Shown in pieces: positions 1 to 11,651 of a stretch of 64,000 nucleotides of DNA. Source of the stretch: Coffea arabica. Taxonomy: Eukaryota > Streptophyta > Magnoliopsida > Gentianales > Rubiaceae. The translations under genes were made by a program, and so were the position numbers. The notes below the pieces were generated by a model that did no database searches, had not been told where the DNA came from, and saw nothing but the letters and a program-made list of their open reading frames with translations. The stretch lies in the NCBI RefSeq assembly GCF_036785885.1, contig NC_092312.1:18184001-18248000 (forward strand), in the 5' to 3' direction. Numbering within the stretch: the first letter of the stretch is position 1; each line of letters starts with the position of its first letter.

Positions 1-1308
1 TCTCATCGGCGGCCCAAAATTCATTTGCCTTTCCTGTGTGACCCTAGAAATTTATGGACGATACTGAAAATTTATGGCCTATGGGCCAAACCAACAAGAG
101 AAGAAAAGGGAGAAAGAAAGGTTGATGCCCTTGTGGATGTCTACGTGGGGTGGGGTTAATACTTAATTGTGTAGACACAACACAACAATAAAGAAGCAGA
201 GAAGATGGGAGGGAGGTGCAAATCGCAATCAGCTGTGGCATTTCAGTGGCTAATAAGAAGATTAAGTTTGATCAAAGGAAAGGACTAATTTGTCATCCTA
301 TCCATCCAAAGTGCACGCAACGTGAATTGTCAAGGTGCACAAAACCAAGAGAGGCCCAAAGCGCTCCTCCTTTACCCATAACCATAAGATGAGGTGGAGG
401 AGGAGCATTATGCGTACTAGTGCAATCGTACAGCATCCTATCATTGACCCAAGTCCACAGATCCACAACAACAATAATAATCCCATCTTCCATTGCCCAT
501 CAAATTAAGAGAGTGGAAGCCGTACCTCTTTATGCTGTCATTTCAAGTGCCCATGTCCAGTTTGTTTTCTTCCCTACAGAACAAGAATGAATTAGGGATC
601 ACATCTTACCCGCACCAAAGTTTCCTGCACCTCCCCCTTTCTCTCTCAAGAATCTCCGTTTCTTCTCCTCTTCACATTCTCTTCTTTTCTCTCTGCAATC
701 AAAAATTTTTTTTACTAATCCTTCTGCCCTCTCGTACAGACCACGCGACACCATATTGCAAAAACCCAAAACTATTCGTGTTTAAAAAACAAAAATCGAA
801 AACCACATACTTCTGTTTGAATTGCTAGTTTCTTGAATTTTTATAAAAAAAATATATTATAACAAGTTAATAATGCATGTGAGGTAAAAAAAAAAAATAA
901 TTGAAAAATATATTTAATAGAAACATTAAAAAAAAAATTTTTGAGAAAAAAATAGAATACAAACAAGGCCGCCAGCATTACTACATTTTACAGCCAAAAA
1001 AGTTTTTTATTTAGACAAGAGAACAAAAACAACATGAAAACGCACCCTCTTCGCTTCGCTTCACTTCACTTCTCTTCTTTTCTCTTCTCCCTGAACAATT
1101 AAAAACACAACTTGTAAAAAACATGTCCTCACTTGTCAAACCGTAATCTGCCATGTGTCTCTCGAATGCTTCACAATTAATCCTCCGCCTTGTAGTAGTG
1201 CCCCTTCCAGCTCCTCCGACCTCAGCTGCTTTGGCCACCCCCCAAATATGCCATCACGCGCCGCCATCTATAACTTGCCTCGCTGTCTGACCACTGCCCT
1301 CCATCACC
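1..1308. other. Upstream intergenic region of the cyclin gene
   Basis: No convincing gene is seen. Short open frames on both strands lack family similarity and are low complexity. Pyrimidine-rich stretches (about 610-720 and 1040-1090) and A-rich stretches (about 845-960) are present. The last few hundred bases should contain the promoter and 5' UTR of the D-type cyclin. A TATAAC-like string lies near 1270, but it is very close to the ATG and I do not call it a promoter. Confidence 0.5.
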
Positions 1309-3027
1309 ATGTCTGAGCATTCAGCTGCCGGAAGTGCTCCCCTCTACTGCCCCGAGGACACCGATGAAGTGGTCCAATCCCATCCCGACGCTGCGATCCC
1401 CCACAGTCAGGAGCCCGATGATGAGTCCACCATCAACCATCTCTTCGACTCCGAGAGCCACCATATGCCCTCCCCTGACTACCTCCTCCGCCGCCTCTGC
1501 CTCCACCACCTCACCTCCCGCCAAGACTCCATCAACTGGATTCTCAAGGTGGTCTAGTATATACCATATATACACGTCATCTACATTTTTATAGTTTTTA
1601 ATAAAAAAAAAATATATTGTCTACTTGTAATTTAGTACCATAAACTTTTAAGGTTTGGGAAGTTTTAACCGAGGATGTTGTTGGGGGAGCCTGGAGGACA
1701 GGTCCATGCACGCTACGATTTCAAGCCCGCAACGGCTCTCCTCGCCGTCAATTACTTTGACCGGTTCCTCTCCTCTTACCATCTCCCGGTATGCTGATAC
1801 TGGAACTTGGATACGTAGTTTGTGTTTGGTGTAAATAAATACGTACATTGTGGGGACAATGTATTGGTAGTGGTAGTGGATACGACATGGGCGGGTGATG
1901 GTGGGTATGGTTTGATTGCAGGGAAATGGGTGGCAATATCAGCTGTTATCGGTGGCCTGCCTTTCCCTGGCTGCTAAGATGGAGGAACCTCGCGTCCCCC
2001 TTCTCATTGACCTCCAGATTTTGGATCCCACCTACGTATTCGATCCCAATACTGTTCAAAGGATGGAGCTTTTGGTGATGGCCAATCTGGATTGGAGACT
2101 CTCCTCCCTTACTCCGTTCGACTTCCTCCACTACTTCATCTCCAAACTTCCTCCACTCTCTGCTCATCATCATGCCTCTCCACAGCCCCCACACCCTACT
2201 CCTACTGCTATTCACATTTTATCCACATCTTCTGATCTTGTTCTAAACACCATCCGGGGTATTTATTTTTAGCCAATTCGATCAATATTTGTAATTCTGA
2301 ATTATTGTGGTATAACTACTCTTTTCTTTTATGGTGGTACTAAAACTTATTCAATTTATTGTTTCTTTTTTCATTTTGGGTATGTATGGTCAACCAGTGA
2401 TAGACTTCGTGAGATTCTCGCCGTCGGTTATTGCAGCGGCTGCCGTGGTATCAGCCGCCGGGAAGGAATTGGAGTCATTACCTCACACATTTTACGAGAG
2501 GGTGGAAAAAGTAATGAATTTTGTACATTTGTGGTCGTAATTCGAAATTCGCAGTTTTAGTGTGGTTGTTTTTATGATTGAAAGGGAAAAAAAAAAAAGG
2601 AAAATGAAATTATGGCGTACTTTCTTTGCCCTGATTTTGACGTCAAAGTCGAAGCATCGAAAGCTGTGAAAATCTGGTGGTGATTTCTCCTTTGTTTTTG
2701 TTTTTCCTTCTTTGTTGGTCCGGGCGTAATTTTTCTTGGGGACAGGAAATGGTGAGAAGCTGTCACCAACTAATGGAAGAGTATTTGGTGGACACCTGTC
2801 CGAGATCTGACCGTAAAGTCAGGTCAAGGATGCAGATTCTAGCTGCTGCGCCGCCGAGCCCAGTCGGCGTCCTCGAGTCTGCGGCTTGTGTTAGCTGCGA
2901 CACGCGTTCCGAGAATCCTTGTTCGGCGGCCGGGAGCGGGACTATTGGCGCCGCTGAAGAGCATGAGCCGCCGCAACCCAAGCGGCTGCGATCTTCTGTT
3001 GGGGATATACAGGAATTGCGACGCTAG
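1309..3027 (+). CDS. CYCD1: D-type cyclin (CYCD1-like), five exons
   Basis: D-type cyclins activate CDKA to phosphorylate the retinoblastoma-related protein at the G1/S step in the nucleus. Predicted exons are 1309-1548, 1702-1788, 1922-2258, 2398-2510 and 2746-3027. All introns are GT-AG, the joins keep frame, and the product is 352 aa, typical for the family. The Rb-binding motif LYCPE (LxCxE) is at residues 12-16. The cyclin box covers about residues 55-180 and includes NYFDRFL in exon 2 and LAAKMEE at 125-131. A carboxy-terminal cyclin fold follows (SVIAAAAV and ERVEKEMVRSCHQLM), then a basic tail ending KRLRSS. The exon 2 and 3 wording and the overall order resemble Arabidopsis CYCD1;1 more than CYCD3. 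The start chosen is the first in-frame ATG and places LxCxE near the amino terminus as expected. The D1 subgroup is inferred from memory. The D-type call is firm. Confidence 0.92.
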
Positions 3028-5620
3028 ACCGGCCGTATTCATATGCTGCCCTCCCCTGCCTTTTCATGTTTGCAATCTACAGCTAATAATTTTATTTATT
3101 TTTTATTAATATTTTTTCGCTCGTAGCTCTCTTTGCCGTTGGATGACAACACCTTGGACGGCTTGGATTGAAGGAGAGTAGAGGAAATATGTATATTTTA
3201 TCTTCAGTAATTTCTTAAAAACTGTATGAATTTTGTAGTCTTATGGTGGCCATATTTGGCCAGGCTGAGTCAGTGGATTAGCCTATATAAAAGGACCCAT
3301 TTTGTGAATTATATTGCTTGCATGTGGTCTCCTGATGTTTCAATTATGCTCTCCATTCCAATCATATTATGATTGATACCGTTTTTTTTTTTTTTTTTTT
3401 TTTATATATATATCAATGGCATCTTCTTTCAGTGGTCCCTTCTGTTTTATTACTTCATTTTTTTTCGAATCTTAAACTAAAATCTCCTTTGTTATCTTAC
3501 CATCCAATCTAATCCTTCCATCCCATAACGCTCGCGGGAATGCGTTTCTAGTGCATTTCTTTCCTATCCATATGTAGAGTTCCACAACGTTACAACAAGG
3601 GTGATGCAAGGCTAAAGGATGTTCCCCAAAAGATAATTTCAGCTTAACTTTTATTAATGGTAATTCATGTGTCTCATTAGTTAATTGTTCGTTTAAGGTA
3701 AATTAGAATATAAATGTGCAAGGCTTTCTGCGGAGCAAGGGAAATGACTTCGTCAGTGTCTCCCTTAGTTTATCAATGGTACTTGACCACTAACCAGTGG
3801 ATTTCGATGAGATTTACGCTCCAAGTGGCATTATAGAGGGATTGGGCTCGTTGCCAATCTATTCGATGCCCTTTTCTGCTCCCAAAGAAAATAGCCATGA
3901 ATTAGCCTACTATATTTAAGGTTTTGCAGTCCTGATTGATTCCCATACATGAAATGGTTTTCTGCCAGGATAATTAGACGGGGTGAGCTGAAAAAATGGT
4001 CATCCAAGTTGTCACGCCTTTTTTTTTTTTTTTGAGTGTTTTTTGTTTTGTTTTGTTTTGGGTCTTCAGGAGGGCCTAAGGCCCTGTTTCAGATGATAAA
4101 AAACCAATTTGTCATGAGCTGAGCATTTAAAAAAAAAAATGGTCATCCAAATTGTCATGAGGTAAGCTATTTTTGAGTATGATAATTTTGCTAAAGAGGT
4201 ACTTTTAGATGATAAAGATATTTCCAAAGTGTTTGGTAACTGTCCTTCTATAAATTTAGAAGTAAATATTATGGTGTCAAAAGTAATTTTAGTAAAAGTT
4301 CGAAATTAGTTCTTTTAAAATATTTTTTGTCTTTTAAAAAATAAAATATATCTCAAAAGTTCAAAATCACACATTATTTAGCATAAATAAGCACTCCTTC
4401 AAATATGCATCTAAACAAAACAATTAAGCGCTTAATAAGTGCTTTTATTGAAAACTTTATTACGTGAAATACTTTTTAATAAGCCATCGCACCTGCTAAC
4501 GAACACTTATCCTTGTATTTAAGCAAATGGTATTATTATTTTTTTCCGAGCACGATAGAGTATATTTTAAATCTACTCTTACTTTATACTAAATGGAAGG
4601 AGGACGTGAAGAGGTCAAATGCCTACTTTATACCAAAGGGAAGAGGGACGTGAAGAGATCAAAGAATAATTCAAAAGGAACTGAATCATCGCCGGTTTAG
4701 ATGAGTGTTTATGCACTAGTTGATGAAATATTTAAGAAAGTTTGGATTTTTAGAATGCAAGTTAAAAGATTTGATCATTTAACCTTCATTCGAGTATAAA
4801 TTCAAAATTTTCTTAACGGTGAACTACTCCAAGAGGTTGATTTTTTTTTTAAATATATGATAGAATCTATTCTACACCTACTCCTACTCTATACTGGACA
4901 GAGAGAAACTTAAAAAAATGAAGGGGTGGAATGGTACTAGATTAGGTGTTAAATGCATGAAAAGAAAACATATTACGTTCGTGTGCATGCAAGGGCGGAC
5001 CCTCAGTGTCCCCAAGTTTTGGAAAATATGATTTTGTTTCCTAAAAGCTTGAAATTTATAAAAATTGCCTTTAGAATTTTAAAACATTACGCCACAAAAT
5101 TTTTGAAATTATATTGTGTTATACTCTTAGTCTATATATATATATATATATATCTATATATTTAAATTTGCCCCTTTAATATAAATTTTCTAGTTTCGTC
5201 TGTCTGTACGCTTGAGGCTGAAACAGAGAAGTCGGTTGGTGGTGGATGACCAAATGCATGGGGATTTGCCACGTTTCCGACATCTGAGTACGTCAACGTA
5301 GGGTACCATCTACGTGAATGTCGCGCTTGAACTGTACCATCAGCTTTCTGTTTTCTTCGTGTAGTCACTCATCCTCTCTCCAACCCCGTCCATCACCCAA
5401 TCGACTCTTTTTACTTTTTCTCTCCTCCTTTTTCTTTTCTTTTCCTTTGGACTACATTATTCCATTAGTCCAATGGATGTCTTTGCCCATATCGTAGGGA
5501 CTCGTTAAAAAGAAATTTTCCAAAATTATGATGAATTTTTAAAAATTTTTGTAAAGCGGACATTTTGAATATGAAATTTCGTGTAAGGGGCCTTCGCATT
5601 CAGTAGTAGCTCGCATTTAC
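3028..5620. other. Intergenic AT-rich region 3' of the cyclin gene
   Basis: This holds the cyclin 3' UTR and spacer. No gene is supported. A poly-T/TA tract lies at 3380-3412. A roughly 44-nt stretch ending in GGGACGTGAAGAGATCAAA-like sequence is imperfectly duplicated in tandem at about 4575-4665. AT-rich sequence at 4140-4510 looks like an old non-autonomous transposon, but I could not pair its ends. Confidence 0.45.
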
Positions 5621-6134
5621 CTGTGTTTTCAGAATTGGACCGGATAGTAACTCGGCCGAAATCAGGGATCAGGGATCAATGAGTTCGATCGGGGGTCGAT
5701 AGGGATCGAACCGGATGATGTCATAAATAAAAATTATTTAAAAATTAAAATATTATATATATAATATCTAATAATATATTGATATTAATAAAGGTATATT
5801 CATATATATTTGATGTTTCAAGTATATAATTAAAATTATGAATTTAATTGAAAAATAACATCAAATTTTAGGACAATATTTATAAAGTATCAAATATTTG
5901 AGGTATATCAATAAGTTTTAACAATTAAGAGGGTCAAAACATAATATTAAAAAGTTTGATTTTTTTAAAAAAACTACTGTTGAACCGGAAAAAGCCGATT
6001 TTTTCCCGATCAAACCCGATTTTTGACCGGTTTTGACCGGATTTTAAATTTTCAATTTTTTAATATGACCCAGACCGGCTACTTGGCCTATTCTTGGTTC
6101 AACCGATCGGTCCGATCCGAGTTTTAAAACAGAG
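5621..6134. mobile_element. Non-autonomous hAT-like element, 514 bp, with 8-bp target duplication
   Basis: The direct repeat GCATTTAC flanks the element at 5613-5620 and 6135-6142. Imperfect terminal inverted repeats start CTGTGTTTTCAGAAT on the left and, read inward from the right, CTCTGTTTTAAAACT. Both ends carry CCGGACCGG-type GC-rich motifs around an AT-rich core with no coding capacity. An 8-bp target duplication is the hallmark of hAT transposons. The family name is inferred from that duplication. Confidence 0.75.
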
Positions 6135-6284
6135 GCATTTACTAAATGCAAAGTCACTTTAAATTTTTTTACCTACAAAGTAAAAAAAAAAGGCTACTAG
6201 ACCTCGCATTTGACAAATGCGAGGTCAGCTATCTCGCATTTCAGAAGTGCTAGTTTTGCAATAGCTTAGTTTAAATCTCTTACA

Positions 6285-6682
6285 GCTAGTTTGTGAGTTG
6301 AGGATAGAAAAGAAAAGAAGAGAAAGGGTAAGTTACGAGAAAAAATAAAGGATAAGAAAAGAAGAAAAGAAATTTTAATGTTGTTCAGGAGTTTTGAAAA
6401 GAAATGAAATGATTTGGATATATATGTCAATAAATTTTTATTCAAGACCTTTTATGAGGATAAAATGGGCAATTTGAAAAAATTTTGTAAGCTTCCATCA
6501 GTTTTCCTCTTTCCGTCCGTTTTTGTCAAAAAAAAATTTTGCAGTGTAGCAGCGGTCGGCTTTCTTTCAAGATCCGTTCGTTTCTTTTCTTTTCGTCTCA
6601 CTTAAATGTCCCAAACGGAGAAAAGTCCACTTTTTCCTTCATTTCCTTTCTATTCCTTTGAAATCTGAACTCCCAAACTAGC
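6285..6682. mobile_element. MITE, GCTAGTTTGGGAGTT family, copy 1
   Basis: The ends are inverted copies of AGCTAGTTTGKGAGTTNAG. The interior matches the element at 16911-17275, including a GTTGTTYAGG-AGTTTT box and an AAATGATTTGGATATATAT-like stretch. There is no protein-coding content. The superfamily is not determined because no clean target duplication could be read. Confidence 0.7.
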
Positions 6683-8114
6683 CATTAGTTTGTGTCATCG
6701 TTTGAGTTTTATGTTATTTGTGGGAGTTCCTTGCCTGCATTATTAGTATCTTTAGAGAACATACACTTTTGAAACCAGCTATGAGATTTTAAAAATCGAT
6801 GATTGGTGGAAGCCATTTTGCTAAACGCGATCTCTCAAAAAATTACTTTATTTTTGCTATGGAGAATTACTATGATTGACTACCGAAACATCCTATGGAG
6901 AATCGAAGTTGGAGCTTTAGAGAGGTTGAGCAACTCTGGATGTCGAATTCTGAATTTTGACGACCACCTGAGACTTCATTTTACCCCATCCGTCTAACCA
7001 TGGCAAGGCTCGATTGGATTACAGGATTTAAAAAGATTATACAAGGATGATGGGGAAATTTATGCACCACTGGGTCTATGTGTGGGGTCGTAGACCAGGT
7101 CCATCCAAGTTTTTCACAGAGAGGAAACCAGGGTAGCTCCCTAGTAAAACTAACCATTCAATGAGAGATTGAACAGGCAGAGTGTGCACGTTGATGGAAT
7201 TTATTTATAGCTGCTCCTCCTGAGTCCTGATGATGCCCTATTTCGCATTGTCTATTACAAGTTCAGTTCAATCACTTCACCCTGGATTTCGACATGAAAG
7301 GTTAAGGAAGAAATCCATCTTTAAGAACTCTGCTGCTGCCTTTAGCTGGTTCTGGGATTCTAGTTAGGTTAGGCCTTTAAAAAACCAATTAATATATTAG
7401 GTTTTGCGTTTCCACTGAGGATGAATGTCAAAATCCTGTGCATGAAAGGGTTTAGCCAGTTTTAATTTGCTGCTTGGCTAAATGGATTAATCCCCGGATC
7501 TGGATACATTGCTGCTCTGCGACGACCGGAGAGCAAAAAGTAGTAGGAGAAGATGCGAGTGATGCAGTTTTCTGTTGTTTTAGATTTGAGCAACATTTCG
7601 ACGCAAAGAGAAGATTTGGGCAACGCTGCCCGAGCTGATCAACAGTGTGGAAATGAGCGCGTTTCTTGTTCCTTTTTTAGTATTTATAATAAATAATGGG
7701 GGTCTCACTCTGTCAGGTAGTCTTAAGTACTCTCAACTCAACTCGCAAACGCAATTGGAGAAATGACACTCCAACTTCAAGAATGAAAATGGCGGAACCT
7801 CCCTCCGCCATTTGGGCGCCGGCCGGGGGGGGGGGGTTGGGCTAGCGATAGTATATGACTGGGAAATATGAGGGCGGGTCTGGGGATGGGAGACAGCTGG
7901 GATATGCCAATGACGGACTTCCAGCTGTAAAGAGGAAGATTTCATCTCCATCAAAGCTTTCATTCTTGTCTCCTGTCTCCCGTCACATCCTACGTCCGTC
8001 CCAGCGATGGACTGTACGGAAACAGGGCCGCTCCCTCCAAAAGCCATAACTCTCTTCCGGGGAGATGCCGACTTTTTTGTTCATCCATGATCTAGCGGTC
8101 CTCCGCCTTCTCAA
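6683..8114. other. Intergenic region, no gene recognised
   Basis: No family match was found in any frame. A G-rich run (11 G) lies near 7826-7836. A 104-aa minus-strand frame (7733-8047) is without recognisable features and is not called. Confidence 0.4.
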
Positions 8115-8250
8115 GGCCTTGTTTGGACAGCCTTTTTTCAACGAAAAATTTCATATTTTTTGTGATCATATATTTCTATTAGATTTTTTTTTTATATACA
8201 TTAAATCGCTACAGTAAATTTTTCATGAAAAATTATAAAAAATGCAATCC
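8115..8250. mobile_element. MITE, TGTTTGGATTGC family, copy 1 (right end diverged)
   Basis: It starts GGCCTTGTTTGGACAGCC and ends in ATAAAAAATGCAATCC. The interior carries the CGCTACAGTAA and TTTTTCATGAAAAATTATA boxes shared with the copies at 54515-54661 and 58484-58629. The right terminus has lost its CAAACAAGG end. It is a short non-coding inverted-repeat element. Confidence 0.65.
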
Positions 8251-8966
8251 TTAGATTTTAGCAGTAAAAAATTATTGAGCTCCGATTAGTTTACCACAAA
8301 ACATTAAAAGTCGCAGGTCACTCATGAACGTTCTCAAGAAGGAAGCGGTCCTCAGTTCACACAAACAACACTCGAATATGTGACACTTTTGCTGGGAAAG
8401 TTGAAAGCAACCCCACGTTATCAAATGAACCAATTGCAACGTCACTCGACCTTCCTAACTAAACCAATTGCATTGGCTGCTGCTACTACTTCTTCTTCTT
8501 TTTCAATTTGTATACTGTTACCTTTTTTTTTTTAGCCTTTTAGTCAAAATTTCTTCTTTCTGTTTTTCACTTTTCATGCATCTTTTGTCTTGCTGTATCC
8601 GTAACTGGCAAGCTGACCTATATCTCTTTGCTTTATTGGTCAAATTTTCCTTTTAAATTACTCTCTATAATTTCCGTCCACTTGATAATTATTTTTCGAA
8701 AAAATGACTAGTTTCATTTTTTACATTTCACAAAAATATTTTTTCCATTCCTCACTTTTAAAATAAAATAAATTCGTTATTGACATTTAAAAACTAAAGC
8801 TATTACATCCTTAAAGTCAACTTTCAATTTGAATCTAATCACCTAGCAACTCGATTACAAATTTCGGGGTTATAATCAGTAGATTATTTGGTTAATTCAA
8901 CTTAATATTCAAGTGAAATTTAATGAATTCAAAATAGAAAGAATAAAAAATTATAACATAAAAAAA

Positions 8967-9109
8967 GGATCAATTTTTCCTACATTATCATTATATACAC
9001 TGACTTGTCACATCATTTCAATTTAAATTTAAATACCAAATTTTATATGTATGGTATACATGTATTTGCAAGTGCATATACTAACGATGTATGAAAAGAT
9101 TTATCCAAC
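8967..9109. mobile_element. Short MITE of the 150-160 bp GTGTATACAC family, diverged copy
   Basis: The left end GGATCAATTTTTCCTACATT matches the element at 48334-48485. The interior has the AATTTAAATTTAAA box and a right end (AAAGATTTATCC) in inverted orientation. Divergence is higher than in the 14464 and 48334 copies, so the borders are approximate. Confidence 0.5.
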
Positions 9110-11257
9110 AAAAACTCTACTAGTGCAAGGCAAAGAACGACCTTTTTATGTTATAACTTTTAATTTTTTTTTTCCTTTTTTGGTTCAATAAATGTCATGT
9201 GAATGTGATGGAATTAACCAAATGATTTATCAATTCTATCCCCAAAATTTATTACTAGATTATTGGATGGTTTGATTCATACTGAAAGTTGGGTTCAGGG
9301 ATATTAAAACTTCAATTTTTAAATGCTAGGACGAATTTACTTCATTTTAAAAATGAGAGATGAAAAGAATGTTTTTGCTGAATGAATGTAAAGAATGAAA
9401 CATGTTATTTGCCCTTGTTTTTCATACATATTTAAAAAAAAATCATTCACAAGGCTACTTCCAGTAATACGGCAACACTTGAGAATATGTGGGCGTACAG
9501 TTGACAGCAGGACATATTCTTCTTTATAATAATCTGTAGGACCTAGTATTTGCATATATATATATTAATTTCTCAAGTTGCATGCACTGCAGTGCTGATT
9601 CAAATTTTCTTTGGTCGGTCACAGATTTAAACTTGTTTTGCTACTTTGTTTGAATGCGGACCCTGAATTACAAAGCATTTTTCTTGGTCAAAACGAGTGG
9701 GGAATCCAGCTGGAGGTTGAGCTAGCTCTGTAACTGATCTTGCATTAAAAGCTCTTCGTTCCTGCAGCGCAGGAGGAGAATCGAGCAGGACCAAGAATTG
9801 GAGCAGAGAGGCATCAAGTCCCCACAGCTTGTGGGAGCTAGTAGAGTGGAAGGGTACTAATCATTCCCAGCTTTACCATACCATACCCATACCATAACAT
9901 CCCAAACAAACAGTACTGTACAAACAGGAGAGGGGTCTGTGAAGCCTCACTTTGGCCTCTTCTCAGTTTTACAGACTTGCGCAGAGAGGGAGTCCAGGGG
10001 TCCCAAACTGGGAATCAGAAAGGGCCAATAGATGAGACAAATCAGCATTAAAACCTCTGCACAGCTCTGTACCAACTACTGTGTTTGGTCTTCATACTCT
10101 GGCCCTCAAAATTTCTGATTTTTCGTGATTTTTATGGTTGGGTGCATATCCGATAAAAATTGATTGAACAGAATAATTTTTTCTAAAATTGATTGAAGAG
10201 ATATGATGAAAATCTAAGACTCGGGTGCATTATGTATGCTAAACTAGTCTTCTACGTTACAAGATTCAATAATATGTTTCAAGTAAAAATTTTCAACATT
10301 CAGAGACCAAAGACATTGAGAGGATCGCATTTCCCGAAAACATTCTCCGCCAGCATACATATTACATACCCCCCTTAATGGCGTTTCTGGGCTCTTCTTT
10401 CTCTCTTTCTTTCCATCCAGGAACGAGCAGGTGCAATTGACACTGCAGAGTTACGACTTACCTAATCCAGATCAGTCTAGAAGATCAGAGAATGCAACAA
10501 TTTTCCTGGACCCCATGAAAGTAGCAGGCAGCACTCGAGCAAAGCAGACCAGATTAGCTTAAATTACAAGTAATGATTTCCGACACCACGACTGGAAAAA
10601 GTAATTGACCGGTTAATCAAGACATTAAGTGCATGGAATAATGAGAAACCTCTTCCGTGCAGGCATTTGTTAAATACTAAATGTAGTTGGAATTCAGCAC
10701 AAGAAAAGCAAAGAGACAAAAACGAACAGCCCCCCGCGCATGCAATGAAACGCAAACCTCAAATGCTCTGTCGTTCGTGACCAACTAATGCTACACTGGA
10801 AAGTTTCTGGTTCCACCAATTCCCACAATATTGCACATTGACAACGTACAATGATTAATTAAGAAAGGTCAATTTTTCGAATTTCTTTTCTTTGTTCTCT
10901 ATCCTCTCAATGGGCTTGTATTTGGTCTAACTCACAACCCTTTTATGTTTGACCCAATTAAAAATTTTTTCGAGTTAGGCTCAAAACCTTACGGCCCAAA
11001 AAGCAGCCCTCCTGGTCTATGGGGAGCTGGGCCTATTTCAAGATATCTAGGAATGACGACACAAAAAGGTCCGACGACACTCGATTCCGGATTAAAATAG
11101 AACCGAAGGGAGAGTGGGGACTGGGGAGCAAGGGGTTGCAGTGCGAGGAAGGACAAGAATGGATCGTTTTATGGAAACTCAAGAACATTTTTAGCTTTAA
11201 AGTTTAGAATATTTGCTTTAGCCAATCTGGAAAAGATACAAGTTTAAAACAGGAGAA

Positions 11258-11301
<44 letters not shown>

Positions 11302-11651
11302 TTCTTCCTCCACAGTGCGAGGCGAGGACACTAGTCCACCATAGTTAGCCAAGGGATCAGCAAAAGCATTCCTTTGAAAGAAGAGTCATGCTTCAACAAA
11401 ACACATTTAGGACCAAGAGTATTGAGTCTGCAATAAAACCACTTTAACAAGAGTGATGTTTACAGCCAAATGACAAATCCTCCTCCCATACATACGTAAG
11501 CCATCTGTCCTCTGTAATGGAGTGAGGGGCAATTTTTGGGCTTGTTTGCAGTTCTTTAAAATTTAAGGAGACAAAGTACACAGTTCAACAAATAAAAGGA
11601 CCAAGTTGATGGAGTAGTAGCAGTACTGCTAGTATTCGTAATTTGCTACAA
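9110..11651. other. Intergenic region 3' of the dioxygenase gene
   Basis: No gene is supported. It contains a CCATACCATACCC-type short repeat near 9885, a long poly-C run (separate entry) and, close to 11651, presumably the 3' UTR of the minus-strand dioxygenase gene. Confidence 0.4.
11263..11298. repeat. 36-nt homopolymer C run
   Basis: An uninterrupted run of 36 cytosines lies between AAATTAA and AATTTCTTCC. Such long G/C homopolymers are rare in plant nuclear DNA and prone to length error in sequencing and assembly. Confidence 0.95.

Noticed and set aside
7733-8047. 104-aa minus-strand frame
   Set aside because: No recognisable motif; it runs through a G-homopolymer and lacks splice or promoter context.
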